Source: Ancylostoma caninum
Taxonomy: Eukaryota; Nematoda; Chromadorea; Rhabditida; Ancylostomatidae
NCBI GenBank assembly: GCA_037903475.1
Contig: JBAJFG010000615.1
Location: forward strand, 1,822,501 to 1,886,500
Reading direction: 5' to 3'
Length of the DNA stretch: 64,000 nt
Shown: piece by piece, positions 9,547 through 21,330 of the stretch
Position numbering within the stretch: position 1 is the stretch's first letter
How the letters are laid out: every line of letters begins with the position of its first letter
The notes under the pieces: model-generated
Told to the model about the DNA's origin: nothing
The model's input: the letters and a program-made list of their open reading frames with translations, nothing else
Databases searched by the model: none
Program-made: the position numbers and the translations under genes

Positions 9547-12500
9547 TCACCACATGCGTCGAACATACTCGCCGCGGACGTCACGAGGCGTACCGAACGC
9601 ACCCATACCAGTCTAAACAGCGGTGTCAGGTAGCAGTAAAAATTATATAAATAACTAATGGGAGATGGGTGTGTCGTTACCTGGTTAGCGTGCCTAGATT
9701 CGTCCTGACCGGTCCAGAATGGCACTTCCGGTCTGCGGGCCATGTCGGCTGGCAGGTCCTCGTGAGTATCATCGACAAAGGAAGTAAATACCTAAAGAAT
9801 TGGATATGGTCAGTGTTCTGGCTCGGTTCGTGTAAACCAGTAACGCTTACTTGTCTAGGCATTCCAAATCCGGTCTTACCAGCCTGCGACTCAAGGAAGT
9901 TCACACCCATTTGGTAGGGGATCATTCCCTTAAGAAGATTATAATGATTCATTTGTAAAGTTTCAAGCAATTTTCATAACTCGAACAGAATTTGGAGTTC
10001 CGAACCTGGGAGCGCTGTTCTTGGGCCTGGAGGAATGCGACGGTGTTGTTACGGAACGCACCAAATCCAGTCATACCAGCCTGCGAAGCTCCTGAAATTC
10101 GGGATTTACTACTTTGTTGTTCAACAAGTATGGGAACAAATTGGATTTTGAGTCACAACGATCGATGGCCGTCTTTTTCAGGCCGAACATGTGTTTCTCA
10201 TTAGATCACATCGCATGTGTTATAGCAGCGGCGCAGTTTTTATTATTACATTTCTTGGTATGCACATAGAACATGCGAGAGGGATGGCTGCGTTGAATTC
10301 GTGGACATTGATCGCTTCCAGAAAATTGGTGTTGTTGTGAGAATGCCGCAGAAACCAGGAAAACCGACTCTGTTGAAACTCTGCAATGATCTTCTGCCAA
10401 ATGGAGATATTGAAAATTATTATATTGTTGTAGGAAAAAGTTTCCGGAAAAATAGCGAAGGATGTTAGACCTATCTCTTGTCTAGTGGTTTTAATTGCTT
10501 CTGTTTATGGCAGTGTTCTCTTGAAGGCAGTGTGTCATCTCATTTCATTGGTTGTAGATATTAACAGGATGTAGATCTCCTCGTCACGCAGATTCCGATG
10601 ATGTACTTCAAAACGCATAAAAATAACGAAAACCCCGTTTTTGGAAGGTCCGAAAGTGCAGTTCACGGACCACTTGGGCGGAGCAGCCGTGGATGTGCTG
10701 GCTGTCCTCCACGTCTGCAGCATTGGCCACCACGTCTAGATGTGTCCGATCGATGAGATCAACAGTTTCACGTGCCCACTCGGCTCGACAAACTGTTCCA
10801 AGTCCCTTCCTCAAAAACGTTCAGAAAACGGGTTCAAAGGCTGTTTTGTAATATTCTGAATAACCGCTGGTTTCACCGTGTCGAGCAGATTTAGAATCTG
10901 GGAAAGCTCAGAGAGGAAAACGAGGTGACACACTGCCTTTAATGATATCCAGTAAATAAATTTCAGTGGTGATTCGTGAGCAGTTCTCAATTCAACGTTA
11001 CCTTAAAAATTTTTCTTCAAAAATGTTTACAGATTCCCAGAGAAAGCCCTTTTACATCTGAAATCCTAATAGAGCGAGAAAAAAAACGTGGAATTTCCTA
11101 TTCCCTTTTTTGCTGCAGCCTTCTTCTCCCGAGAATTTATCCTAATCCCTGGCATATTTACGTATATGTAGCTTCAAACAGAACAGCTTTCTTTCTGAGA
11201 GAAATCTGCAGGGAAGTGCGAATTATTCCCTTGGGTTAACTGTCCGAAAATCGAAAGTTTTTTTTCGAGGCAGCGATACATGTGATAGGTAAAAAGAGCT
11301 CGCTTCTCGTCTGCTACCCTACAGCAAGGAAGGGAGTTAAGGCTGAGAGTAGTTTGCTGTGAAGATCTTTAGTTTATGAACACCAGATGGTTTCACTGCG
11401 CACTGCTTGTAAAAAGTATCATAAAGGTGCGGACTGTGTTCGTACGACTAGGCCAGCAATACCAATAAACTTTCTGAAAGGGCGAAGGCCGCTGCTCGAA
11501 TATTAAAATCTGAGTTGCTAGCTGGGGCCGATATTCTGAGCCAAACATTTTCTTCTTTTATTGTTCTGCCGTTTAGCTCATTTTAGCAGAGAAACGGATT
11601 CTTTCTGTCGTAATAACAGATGACAAAGCTTGTGATAAATAAAAAGCCCTTCAAAAGCTGCACACTGAGGAGGAAAATTATACCACATTAGGGGTCAAAA
11701 ACCCTTTACATAGTAGTGAGTGAATAAGGTGAAGAATATGTATGGATAGGTGACTTTCAAGGTAGATATGGGAAGGGATAAGATGAGTAACTCACCCTCT
11801 CTCCATCCAGAAGTCTGCCTGGAGGTGGTTCCTTCATCATGGGGCATCTCTCCGCGAACCTCGTCCTTGTATCTACAAATGTTAAGCATTTGGCAAGAAA
11901 CAATTATATTTTTTGTTGATATCAATGTTTCGAGAATTTACGTGGGAAAATTATGAGATAAAGTCACGATAGTTTCTCAGTAAAATTTTTCGTTTTATTT
12001 ATTTTGGACGAAACGCCAATGCGTGCTCTTTTACGAATTTTTGCGGAATTTTTAATGGATAGGATATTGGTATGGCTTACTTGGTGATATTGTGACGTGG
12101 CATACCAAAGCCGGTCATACCAGACTGGTTGGCGAATCGGTTGGTTCCCATCTGGAGATGGATAAATCCTTGCGATTCACGGTCCTGCTCGTCTGCCTTG
12201 CGCACTATAAACGGTCAGAGTTTTCTGGTTATTTTTCGCTAAGGTTCTTAATGATTACCCTGAATTTTGAACCAATAACTCACCATCAACGATGCGAGGC
12301 ATACCGATACCAGTCATACCGGCCTGTGAGGCGAGCTTGTTGGTTCCGGATTGGAGGGGGACGATACCATCGGAGGCGCGGGCCTAAATTTTTATTGTCA
12401 GGATTCCGTTATCATGAAGGGCGAACTTCCCCAAGGCAGCTTTGTTGTCTATCTTTGTGCAAAATCGCGCGATTGATTTAATTTTTTAAACACTTGATGT

Positions 12501-15500
12501 AAGTTGAAGCGACAATGGCTTTCAAATTTAATAGTTGAGTTTCCGCATCCCTTCATGGTTCAGTTTCAAACTCACGTGATCAGAGCGCCAGCGACGCATG
12601 GTGCCGTACTTAAGCGGAGTATTCAAACAGTGTAAGATATGTTTTCGTAAAATTTCTTTCCCTATTTTTATTCAGTTCATGGTGAAACGGCTATAAGAGT
12701 TCAATCAGTGAACTTACCTGAGTCAAACGGGATAGCAAAGTTCGTTACCAGTAGCACATAATTGTATGATAGTACTGAAACTGTACCCACCTTTTCCTCA
12801 GGAACTTCGCTAGCTCCACCTGTTCCTTTCGTCTTGTAGTTGACATCACGAGGAGAACCGAAGCCTGAAATCCAACACATGCGACCCGTCCTAAAATCCA
12901 CGCACGAACGCCACCTTCTACGGATGCTCACCAGTTTGTCCCTTTTGAGAGGCGAATTTGTTGGTACCAGACTGCAGCCACATGGATCCCTTGAGCAGTT
13001 CGATTTTCTTCTCGTCGGTGATCTCGGCCAGGTTCTCGGACTTGACCTTGTCGATGACATCACGAGGCACACCAAATCCTGAAAAGTTGTATGTCTCTCC
13101 AGAGGATTCATATTCCTGCTATTGCCTCCGAAATGTCTCTAGCCGTGGTTTGTGTGCAGGTTGTTCACGACGGCTCGTCGATTTCGCCCTTTGCACCTGT
13201 TACTATACGGAGTGCGATAATGGGATTAAGATACGAGCAATTGCTCCTCGGCAAATAAGTCCGGTCCAAAGTACTGTTTTGTTCTTTCCCACTATCTCAG
13301 AGCATAGTTCCAGATCTATTTTCAGACATCACCATTACACTTAAGATCGAATGAACCCTAGTAGTTCGAGTAATTTAACTAATAATATTCCATACATTCG
13401 AAAAATTGGACTACGCAACATTTCCTATGTTTGGACCAGGACTAGGTTTGCTCTCATTCTCGAATACCAGGATTTTCTCTTATTCGGGGTAAAGTACTCA
13501 AGTTCGAGCACATCTGATACATTATTCTGTCCTAAGTACGATTAATCAGATGGTATCTTGGATGGCCTCATGGAATGTCATTTGTACTCACTTGTTTGTA
13601 TCTGAAGAAAAGTACGCGAACAAGGAAATAAATGTAATTAGTGGAAGTTTTTATTTCTCGAGATTTTCATTTCTATACTTAGGTACACTTTGTGAGAGAG
13701 TCTACTAACGCATCATTAGTTTTGGATTATTGCAAAATTATGAAAACACTGGGTTTGGACCTTCACTTTGATCCCTCGATCCAACGACGCACCATTTTAC
13801 ACCACTTGAAAGACGGGCCGTTGAGGGAACGTTGCTATTTTAGTGTTTCTTTCGCTGACATCATACAGCTAAACTTATAACACTGCGATTTGACCAGTTC
13901 GCAATCCGACTGCTGGGATATATTAGGTTGGTGCATGATTAATGGGGCTTTTTTCGCGACTTCTTTTCTCCGTAAAAATTAAAGCTTCTCAAATGGTTGT
14001 TTCATGAAAACAATCCACTCTTTCCACTTATTGAAGGTGCTATCGAAAGCCGCATCCACATCCGCCATAATATGCTCCATCACTTCGGTAAAACTTGGAA
14101 TGAAGCACAGTCATTCTGCGACTTCAGCGAGCCTTTCAAAGATGGACCAATCAGCAAGGCTGTTAAAAGATTGTTCGTATACGTAAGGTACGAGCCTCAC
14201 AGATGAAGAAAAAAGAGGTTGGCCATCAAATTCCGAGCACCAGGAATTTTAGGCGGCTTGGAAGAGGACGAAAGTTTGACAGCGGGAATGCTGTCCAACC
14301 TCTTCAATATGGACCATGCAACCACAGTTCTTCCTCTCACAAGGCTTAGAAAAGCATGGAGATTGGCCGAATGGCACGAATTCTCAGACAGGAACAGTGT
14401 TAGGACTTCCACCGAGTTTCTGTAGCGAAGCTCCATTTCTGGAGAATCTCTTCAATCGAACCTCCTTCCCTTCCACGGCTGCCGGAAGTTTCTGGTCGCC
14501 AAATTTGACGGTACAGCTCTTACTTCATCATGTGTAGGATTTTACTTTCCTTCTTGAGTTACCTGAATATTTTCGACTTGGCTTTGCTGATTTTTCTTCG
14601 GCCAGAATTTCGTTGAGATCGCGGAATGACTATGCTGCATTCCAACCTTTCCCGAAGTGGTAGAGCATGAGATGGTGAATGTGGATAAGATTTCTGGTAC
14701 CACCCTTAGTAAATGGAACAAGTGGGATTATTTGCATGAAAAAAATCTTTTAAGAAGCATAATTTGGAACGAGAAGAGGAGTTGCGAAAAGCCGCCTTAA
14801 TTATGCACCAACCTAATATCTCTTGTGATGACTGTAATTTGGCGTATTGTTGGCTCCTATGTATACAGAAAAGCGTTTGTTGACAATGGCCAAAATTGTG
14901 TAGCGTTGACAAGTTTACCCTGGGTAATCTCAATAAGGTATGCTACACCTGGCATCGTAACAGAAACTCTGGCAGCGTTCCAAATTTTAGCATGAAACAT
15001 GACCTTCAACCACAGGTCCGGTTACATCAGAACCCTAGTAATACTGACCGCTGAGATTTCTAATATTAGCCGTCTGCGCGCTCCACAATACATGATTTCT
15101 CAGAACCGGATGTTGTTTTCTTATTCTATGCTATGCACGACTGGTCTCTGATTCGAACCCAAGAACAGGCGCGCCTACGCCGACAGCACGGAGTGAAGCG
15201 TTATCAGCAGACATACCACTGTGCGGAATTTCCGTGAAGTTTGCTATGGGACTGACGCCATCTGAGCGAAAGTATGCGGACTTTTGATCGAGACGCAAAT
15301 TCCAGGCATATCTAAGAAAGACCGAGTTTTCTCCTTTTTTTTGAACTCGTGACTGTCTACATGCAAAAGGAATTGGAACTGAAGAAATCTCTATATGTAG
15401 AATTCCAGAGACTACATAGAACAAGCGAGAAATAACCCTAGAGTTAATTAGAAACTCTGGCCTATCATTCTTTTCTATTCGAGTACTCGTTGTCAGATCG

Positions 15501-18500
15501 GTGGTCAGCGTGCTGGATAGCCACAGTAGGCGCACTGCGGTCTAGATTGAAGCTAAACTGTAAAAAATCGATGACGTCGATCAATAATTTAATGCCCGAA
15601 AACCAAAGGATGCTACGGACCGAGGAGTGTAACTTGTACGCCAGTCAAAGGGTGGAAAACCCCATAATCTTCAGCAAGAAATATCCTAATATCTTCGCCT
15701 GACCAGGATGATGTGATGTCCGTGGGTTCCTCGCTTGTTCCCTCGTTAACAAATGTTCTAGTGATGCATTCACATGAATTTGGCGCCCACGCGCACCGCT
15801 CAAATTTTTGAAAAACTTGTCGTAAGGGTTGCTATGTCCCTTTCCTTGAACCTTAGCATAGGTTGCTATGTTGTATACATGGATTACTTCATCGAGAGGT
15901 GCCATGAATTTTGCTCAGAAATTTTCCAATCACTTCCACTCGTAATCAGAAGACAAAGTGAATTTGTTTCACTGAGCTTTTGCGTAGGGTTCAAAGAACA
16001 AATGGTTGATAAATGCAATGTTTTGTCTACTCACCAGTCATTCCCTTCTGCGAGGCATATTTGTTGGATCCGGCCTGAATGGGGATGATTCCTTCGGAAC
16101 GCATGAGTTTCGTCTTGTCATGCTTAGATGGTTTGCCAGCAGAGTACTGCTGTTGCCTGAAAAGAGAATAGCAATAGGTTTGGTTATCCGTGTTTCAGCA
16201 ACGTTTCGCACTCATGTCCAATGTTTTCAGTCCTTTTTCGCTTTTTTTGAACAAAAAATGTGGGGGACCTCTTAGAAATCGCATCTATGAGCATTCAAAG
16301 TTTGCGTACTTGCTCTAGAATCCTGCTTCTTGAACCTTTTCCAAACATCTTTTCACGCTTGTTTATATGTAGTTACGGAATTTAGATGCAGAAGCGTTGT
16401 CTGTCAATATTCTTTACTCTTCCGCACTCTCCAAGGTGTGTTCCTATTCATCTTGACTTTCCACATGTATTTTCTTATCTTATTGAACAAATTTTCTCAA
16501 TTTTTTTACATTTAGTAGCAGCATCCTCGCACTCTAATTGTTTTTGCTGTAGATGAGAAAAGTACTACCTAAACACCAGTGGCGGACGCAGGGGGGGGGG
16601 GGGGGGGCGCGCGCCCCCCCCGAGAATGGGTCGCCAAATTTTCGAAATTACTTTACAATACAAATAAAAATCTTGTGTTAGTTTATTTTTAATTGTTTAT
16701 TTTTATTATTATTTTTAATATATTTTTTATTTATTGTTTATTATTATAATTAATATTATTATTAATTTTATTTTCCGTCTGGGTCCCCAAAACGGCGGAG
16801 ACCCCACTTTTCTTCCCACGCCCCCCCTCCCGCCCACTTTCTGCGTCCGCCACTGCTAAACACGTAATAGATGTTTATGAAGCAACGTCTGAAAATCCTA
16901 CTACGTCAGAGCATTTCGCCTGATCAGTACATCTCAGCAGGGTATTCGAAAAGAAGAATCGGCCCTGCTCCCCCACCCCGTTGTCAACTTTTTTTTTTTT
17001 TTGCATTTCTTTGTATTGCACAGCTTCAATCCCAAGTAATTTTTCTATGCACACCCACCAATCAGAGCGTAACGTCAAAGTTGTGGTGTAATGGCAAGGC
17101 TGTGAAGGATTATCGGACATATAGCACCCGTCAGGTTGGTATAAGGGGCTTGAAAACCTGGAGGATACTTTCTATATCTTCCATAAGCATTACAATTGTA
17201 CGGTCAATTAATAAGGCAAGAACGATTCCATGTATATTAATTTTCTATTGTGGTTTTGCTGTTTGTTCTTAGCTTCGCGAGGATGCCAACGCCGTGACGT
17301 GGTGCTCCTCTCAGAAGCGCTTAGGAAAAGAACCAGAATAGAGATCTGACTCAAAATGATAAGTTGATTAAGATGGAGTTTTATTACAAAAAAGTATAGT
17401 ACATAGAGTATTCAATCAAAAATACACGACCCTCGCTTTTTTCTGTAGAATCTCTCATCCATGGAGATAACAACTCCTAATCTTCTCGACCGTTAGGTCC
17501 TATCTGTGGATACAGAGTGTCAATCCAACTACGGATACATACCAACCATGAGATGAAGTAAATGCTCTTTTCTCTTTCGAAAAAAAAAACAACTAGATGC
17601 CGGTGATCTATGTTTATGGGCCTGACCATAGCACTCATATTAATGGTCCGTATATGCACCATTGCCTACTTTTCTTAGCTTACCCAAGGTTCCTCAATAT
17701 TACTAACTAATGCCTTACCATGAACGTTTTATCTGTAAGCGCACTCCTGGAGCATTAAATAAATAAACAAAAAATAAATGGGCTTTGCGCCAGGCCCTTG
17801 CGCCCCCTTTTAGTGTTCAGGAACGAACACCTGATCAGGATTTACCAACTCTACATATAGCATTGGTGACGAACGGAATTCATGATTTATCCGTCACTAT
17901 CGTGGAGATTATTAAAACAGTGGTTTTCTATTTTTATTTGACCACGACGACAGGAAGCGGTCTGGTGATACTTGTCCGATAATACCCTTAATAAGGTGAT
18001 GTCAAGTCTTAGAGATCTGTTTCGAAACGAATAGAAACCGAATTAATTCAACCAGTCTTCTGAGCTCTAGTTCAAAAATTCGAACATTTGAAGGTGACAA
18101 AGCGCTGTAGGCCTTTCTGAACTTGGATCTCTCATTCATCTTTGGACGTCCAAGCTTCCGATTTAGTGAAAATCAAATATTTGAATGAATCTAGTACATT
18201 ATTTTGACCGTAGTATGCTAACAACTCTTTTAAACTAGGCTAGTAAACTCTTGATTTCAATGTAATATCTCAACCTTTGTCAATATGCTCGATGTATCAC
18301 TCATGAATGTACAAACTTTAGGCGAGGTCGTCGAAGAATTCGTAGAAAAAGCGACAAGTGCGAACGACAACTCTCTGATTTCAGCACGTCTCCCCCGGAT
18401 GCCATAGTGTAGCACAACTGTTGTGCGTCTAATAAATGTAGCTGTCAAACGAACGTACTTTCGCAGAACGGTCTGTGGCACGTTGAAGCCGGTTTGTCGG

Positions 18501-21154
18501 CCGGGAGTGGGGCTTTTCAGCGCGGCCGATCCAAGCGCGCCGCCGGAAGGCGTGAGGTGTTCTTCCTTCTCTTCGTCCTGAAAAAATGGAGGTTTCGGAA
18601 ATCGAAGGGGAAAATGTGTTTCTGTGTATGGATAGATGTTGGTAGCTACATATACCTAATTTAGAGGATAGTATGGTATCGTCCCGTACGTAGTAGAAAT
18701 CCTTATTAGTTGGTTTTGTCAAAATCCAGGATATGGGAGTGATTTTGCAATTAATTTGCATTTGGTTCGTTTTTGTAATCTGTAGTGCAAATTGGGAGAA
18801 AATTAAAGCATCGCCATGAACTTGCTATGGATGTTATGGGCTGATCACCATGTTTGCTATTACTTGCTATTATTTAGCGAAAATGCTAGGAAAATTTCAG
18901 TATTCCTTGCTAATTCCTAGTTGAGTCTGTCCCCTTCTAGGTGCTAACATCGGTATTCTTACTACAATCATAAACATTGCTTGACTGCTCTCACCTCCAT
19001 GGGGACACCATAGCACAAGATCAATCCCGTTCTCTATGGAAGGTTGCTTTCTAGGATTTGATTGGATCTATTAAATACAGTCATAAATTTTGACATGAAC
19101 AAAGTCATGGAAGAGCTGAAGTTTTTTCTGTTGTGATCTGAAGATGTTCCGATGATTTCCAAAAGTAGGAAATATGCTGTTTTCTTTCTGTTATGCTTAA
19201 AATACCCTATTCTTTATGCTGATATCGCTGCCCTTTTCTAAGCGGAATCTCCAGTGGGTAGTTGAGGGCTGGTTTTGGGAGGCGCGGATTGGTTTAGTAA
19301 GGTAAAAAGAAACATTTTGTTCTACTAAATGCCATCTTGAAATCAAAGAAAAACAGTGAAACCTTCAACTGGAGGACCAATATTCAATGAAAACTTATGT
19401 TTTTGTCATCCAGAATAATGGAAATCAATGTACATATGTGATTTACCATTCCTAATAGTTTCCATTGCCCTCAATATGTATCTGTCTGGATGGAATCTTT
19501 TGATACGCATTCAACCATTCAAAACGAAAAAGTGGCAGACAACTTTTATACACATACTTGCACATACTTTTATATACAACTTATATGTACGCACCTCATT
19601 TAGTATAAAAATTTGAATGTTTACAACACATTTCAATTGAACTGTTTTTTCTTGCAATGCGGTTCCTTTGCACGGAAATTTCTTCCAAATAATTTCACCC
19701 CGGAAATGTCCCGCGTTCTGTCATTCATTTACCTCCTATTTCTTGAGCCTATATGAGTTTGTCGAAAACCAGGTGAAAGTAAGTAATTCAAATTTTTGTT
19801 GTGATTTTATATTTGCGTTTGTTATTTTTCGTATGTGCCCTGCCCTTATACGAAAACTGTGCGGAAAAGTTTCCTCCTGCTTATAATTATAGGAAAATGC
19901 ATTTAGAAGTAAAGCTGAGGTGTCACCTTTTCCTGCAAAAGATTACACAAGGTTTAAGCTCTTGAATTAGAGTAGGAATGCTTCAAGGTTTTTATAGTAT
20001 CTGTGAAGGTTTTCGTCTTGATATAAGAGGCACTTCTGTGAGATCCAATACTAATACAGCCCGGATTCCCCAGACCCCCGTGCATATTGTGTGGATAGAA
20101 GCGCCTGCTTGCCTGCCAGCTCGTAGTAGTTACATTATTACAACAGTTTCGAGACGCACGGCGCTGAATGTTTAAAGCGCGACGCGATGCGCTTAGCCAA
20201 CACCACAGCAATGGTGATAGAGAAAAACAGCCAAGTCAGAATTGAGGAGATCCCCTGACGTGGCTGAACAGATAGTAATAGGTTACACTTCGGAGCTGAA
20301 TGTTGAAGAAATCCAAGAATTTCCGGAAAATTTGCGCTTTTCTCGGAAAATTCGGAGACTGAAGACAAGGGCTAATTTAAGCCAGCGGGACTATGGAGAG
20401 GTTAATTCCGAGAAGACATAGAGGATGATCCTGTGAGGTCCAGTAGGTCCAGTACTGCGTTAAATCGTGTGAGATCCAGTACTTAGTTGAAGTGCTTTCT
20501 CAATATGTAAGCACCTAATGAAAATCAAAATAAAAGGTTCCCAAGGGACCAGGGTTCTTAAAATGTCCACAGGACGCTCACAGCAACCCCAGAGACCTAT
20601 AGTAGCACTAAAAAATTCTGCCCACAGAATTCCCTAGAATCTTTTGATCCTGCAACCTGTAAAAGGTATTCGCCACAGCAAGAGGGATTCTGCTTGGTGA
20701 GAAGCCGTTAGGCAAGCGTTTCTCACAGTGATATAAATCCTATAACACATGACAACACTCAGAGATTATGTCTTAGGCTATCTTTGACGTGATGAGAGGA
20801 CCTATGGCTTCTTCACAGCTCTGATTTCTAGGGTAACAGCAAGATTAACACAGCAAAACCTTCAACTTCGGAGCTGTATCCTTGCATAATATATCTCATC
20901 CCTTTTCAGAAACTGCAGAATCTATCTGATCCCTTTTCAGAAACTCCAGAACAAACGATCAGTGATAGGGTCAAAATAAAAGTAGAAAATATTGGTTAGT
21001 ATAGAATCTAACAACCAACAACTCTTAACGAGGAAAATGGACGAGTTGTCATACAAACTTGGTTAGTAGCGTAGTATTCGACAATGCTCACCTCAGGCAC
21101 GTCATTCTCGTCCTGCTCAACGTCTTCAGCATGCTCGTCCTCAACGTCCGACAT
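9547..21154 (-). CDS. unc-87: UNC-87-like calponin-repeat protein, seven CLIK repeats (complete)
   Basis: Exons: 21092-21154, 18459-18577, 16035-16156, 12932-13078, 12791-12864, 12576-12608 (33-nt micro-exon, tentative), 12284-12383, 12081-12204, 11796-11872, 10006-10091, 9851-9928, 9681-9791, 9547-9612. All are GT-AG with consistent phases: 1200 nt, 399 aa (388 without the micro-exon). It starts MSDVEDEHAEDVEQDENDVP, then TPSGGALGSAALKSPTPGRQ. Seven calponin-like (CLIK) repeats follow, e.g. GIIPIQAGSNKYASQKGMTG, LQSGTNKFASQKGQTGFGSP, GIVPLQSGTNKLASQAGMTG, LQMGTNRFANQSGMTGFGMP; the fifth (SGWREGASQAGMTGFGAF) and seventh (TGQDESRHANQTGMGAFGTP) are more divergent. It ends DVRGEYVRRMW. UNC-87 binds and bundles F-actin in nematode muscle and maintains thin filaments. 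Seven repeats and no calponin-homology domain separate it from calponin. A longer isoform from an upstream promoter is possible. Confidence 0.94.
10525..10938. mobile_element. 414-bp inverted-repeat element in unc-87 intron (AGGCAG family)
   Basis: Ends AGGCAGTGTGTCA and TGACACACTGCCT; the right side is followed by TTAA (10939-10942) and the left side preceded by TTGA, a one-base decayed match. Part of the interior (ACGAAAACCCCGTTTT...GGTCCGAA) recurs near 63290-63380. It has no coding capacity and lies between unc-87 exons 11796-11872 and 10006-10091. Confidence 0.6.
13923..14816 (+). mobile_element. Deleted mariner element in unc-87 intron
   Basis: Starts TTAGGTTGGTGCA and ends TGCACCAACCTAA, with TA on each side (13921-13922, 14817-14818). 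This terminus is typical of mariner transposons. At 894 bp it is shorter than an intact element (about 1.3 kb) and carries only remnants of the transposase N-terminal part. It lies in the unc-87 intron 13079-16034. Confidence 0.8.
13997..14425 (+). pseudogene. Mariner transposase relic, N-terminal part
   Basis: Across frameshifts the plus strand resembles the mariner N-terminal DNA-binding region: the RHNMLHHFGKTWNEAQSF segment, an ISKA..KR.F..VRYE segment corresponding to the second helix-turn-helix, then TTVLPLTRLRKAWRLAEW, corresponding to the paired-like region ending KWVPH. The catalytic D,D34D domain is absent. Nonfunctional. Confidence 0.55.
14896..14936. repeat. Half copy of the TGAGATTACC palindromic family, copy A
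   Basis: Carries one arm only, GTTTACCCTGGGTAATCTCA preceded by TGTGTAGCGTTGACAA, matching the right arms of the other copies; the left arm is missing. It lies in an unc-87 intron. Confidence 0.65.
15131..15905 (-). repeat. Unclassified repeat-like block in unc-87 intron
   Basis: Two long minus-strand open frames (15131-15535 and 15645-15905) lie inside an unc-87 intron and lack splice or domain support. The sequence TGTCAGATC(A/G)GTG(A/G)TCAGCGTGCTGGATA near 15491-15520 also occurs near 8400-8430, so the block contains dispersed repeat sequence. Family unknown. Confidence 0.3.
16577..16855 (+). mobile_element. hAT-type miniature element, copy 2
   Basis: 279 bp bounded by CAGTGGCGGACGCAG and its complement, with a perfect 8-bp target duplication CTAAACAC (16569-16576, 16856-16863). 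Nearly identical to copy 3 at 53624 and to the inverse of copy 1, apart from the length of the G run. It lies in unc-87 intron 16157-18458. Confidence 0.92.
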
Positions 21155-21179
21155 GTCTATGCTGTGGTGGATTTAGTCC

Positions 21180-21330
21180 TGCCTGCGCGATATGTGAAAG
21201 ATGTGGGAGATCCGCGGCGTGAAGGGGCGGGGAACCCGCGGCGCGGATCGTGGTGGGCGTGGCCTACGCGCATGCCATCGGCGACAGCCGTCCAATCGCC
21301 GCCCGCACACCCACGCCTCGTTCTTAAAAC
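21180..21330 (-). promoter_or_regulatory. GC-rich probable unc-87 promoter
   Basis: A sharply GC-rich island directly upstream of the unc-87 start in otherwise AT-rich DNA. On the minus strand it contains ATTGG (inverted CCAAT), GGCGTGGGTGTG and CCACGCCCACC, which resemble CCAAT and GC/CACC-box elements. The role is inferred from position and composition. Confidence 0.4.

Noticed and set aside
12092..12481. Plus-strand open frame of 129 codons
   Set aside because: Antisense to unc-87 CLIK exons, which have conserved motifs and splice sites on the minus strand.
15131..15535. Minus-strand 134-codon frame inside an unc-87 intron
   Set aside because: No domain, start context or splice support, and part of the block recurs near 8400, so repeat-derived sequence is more likely.
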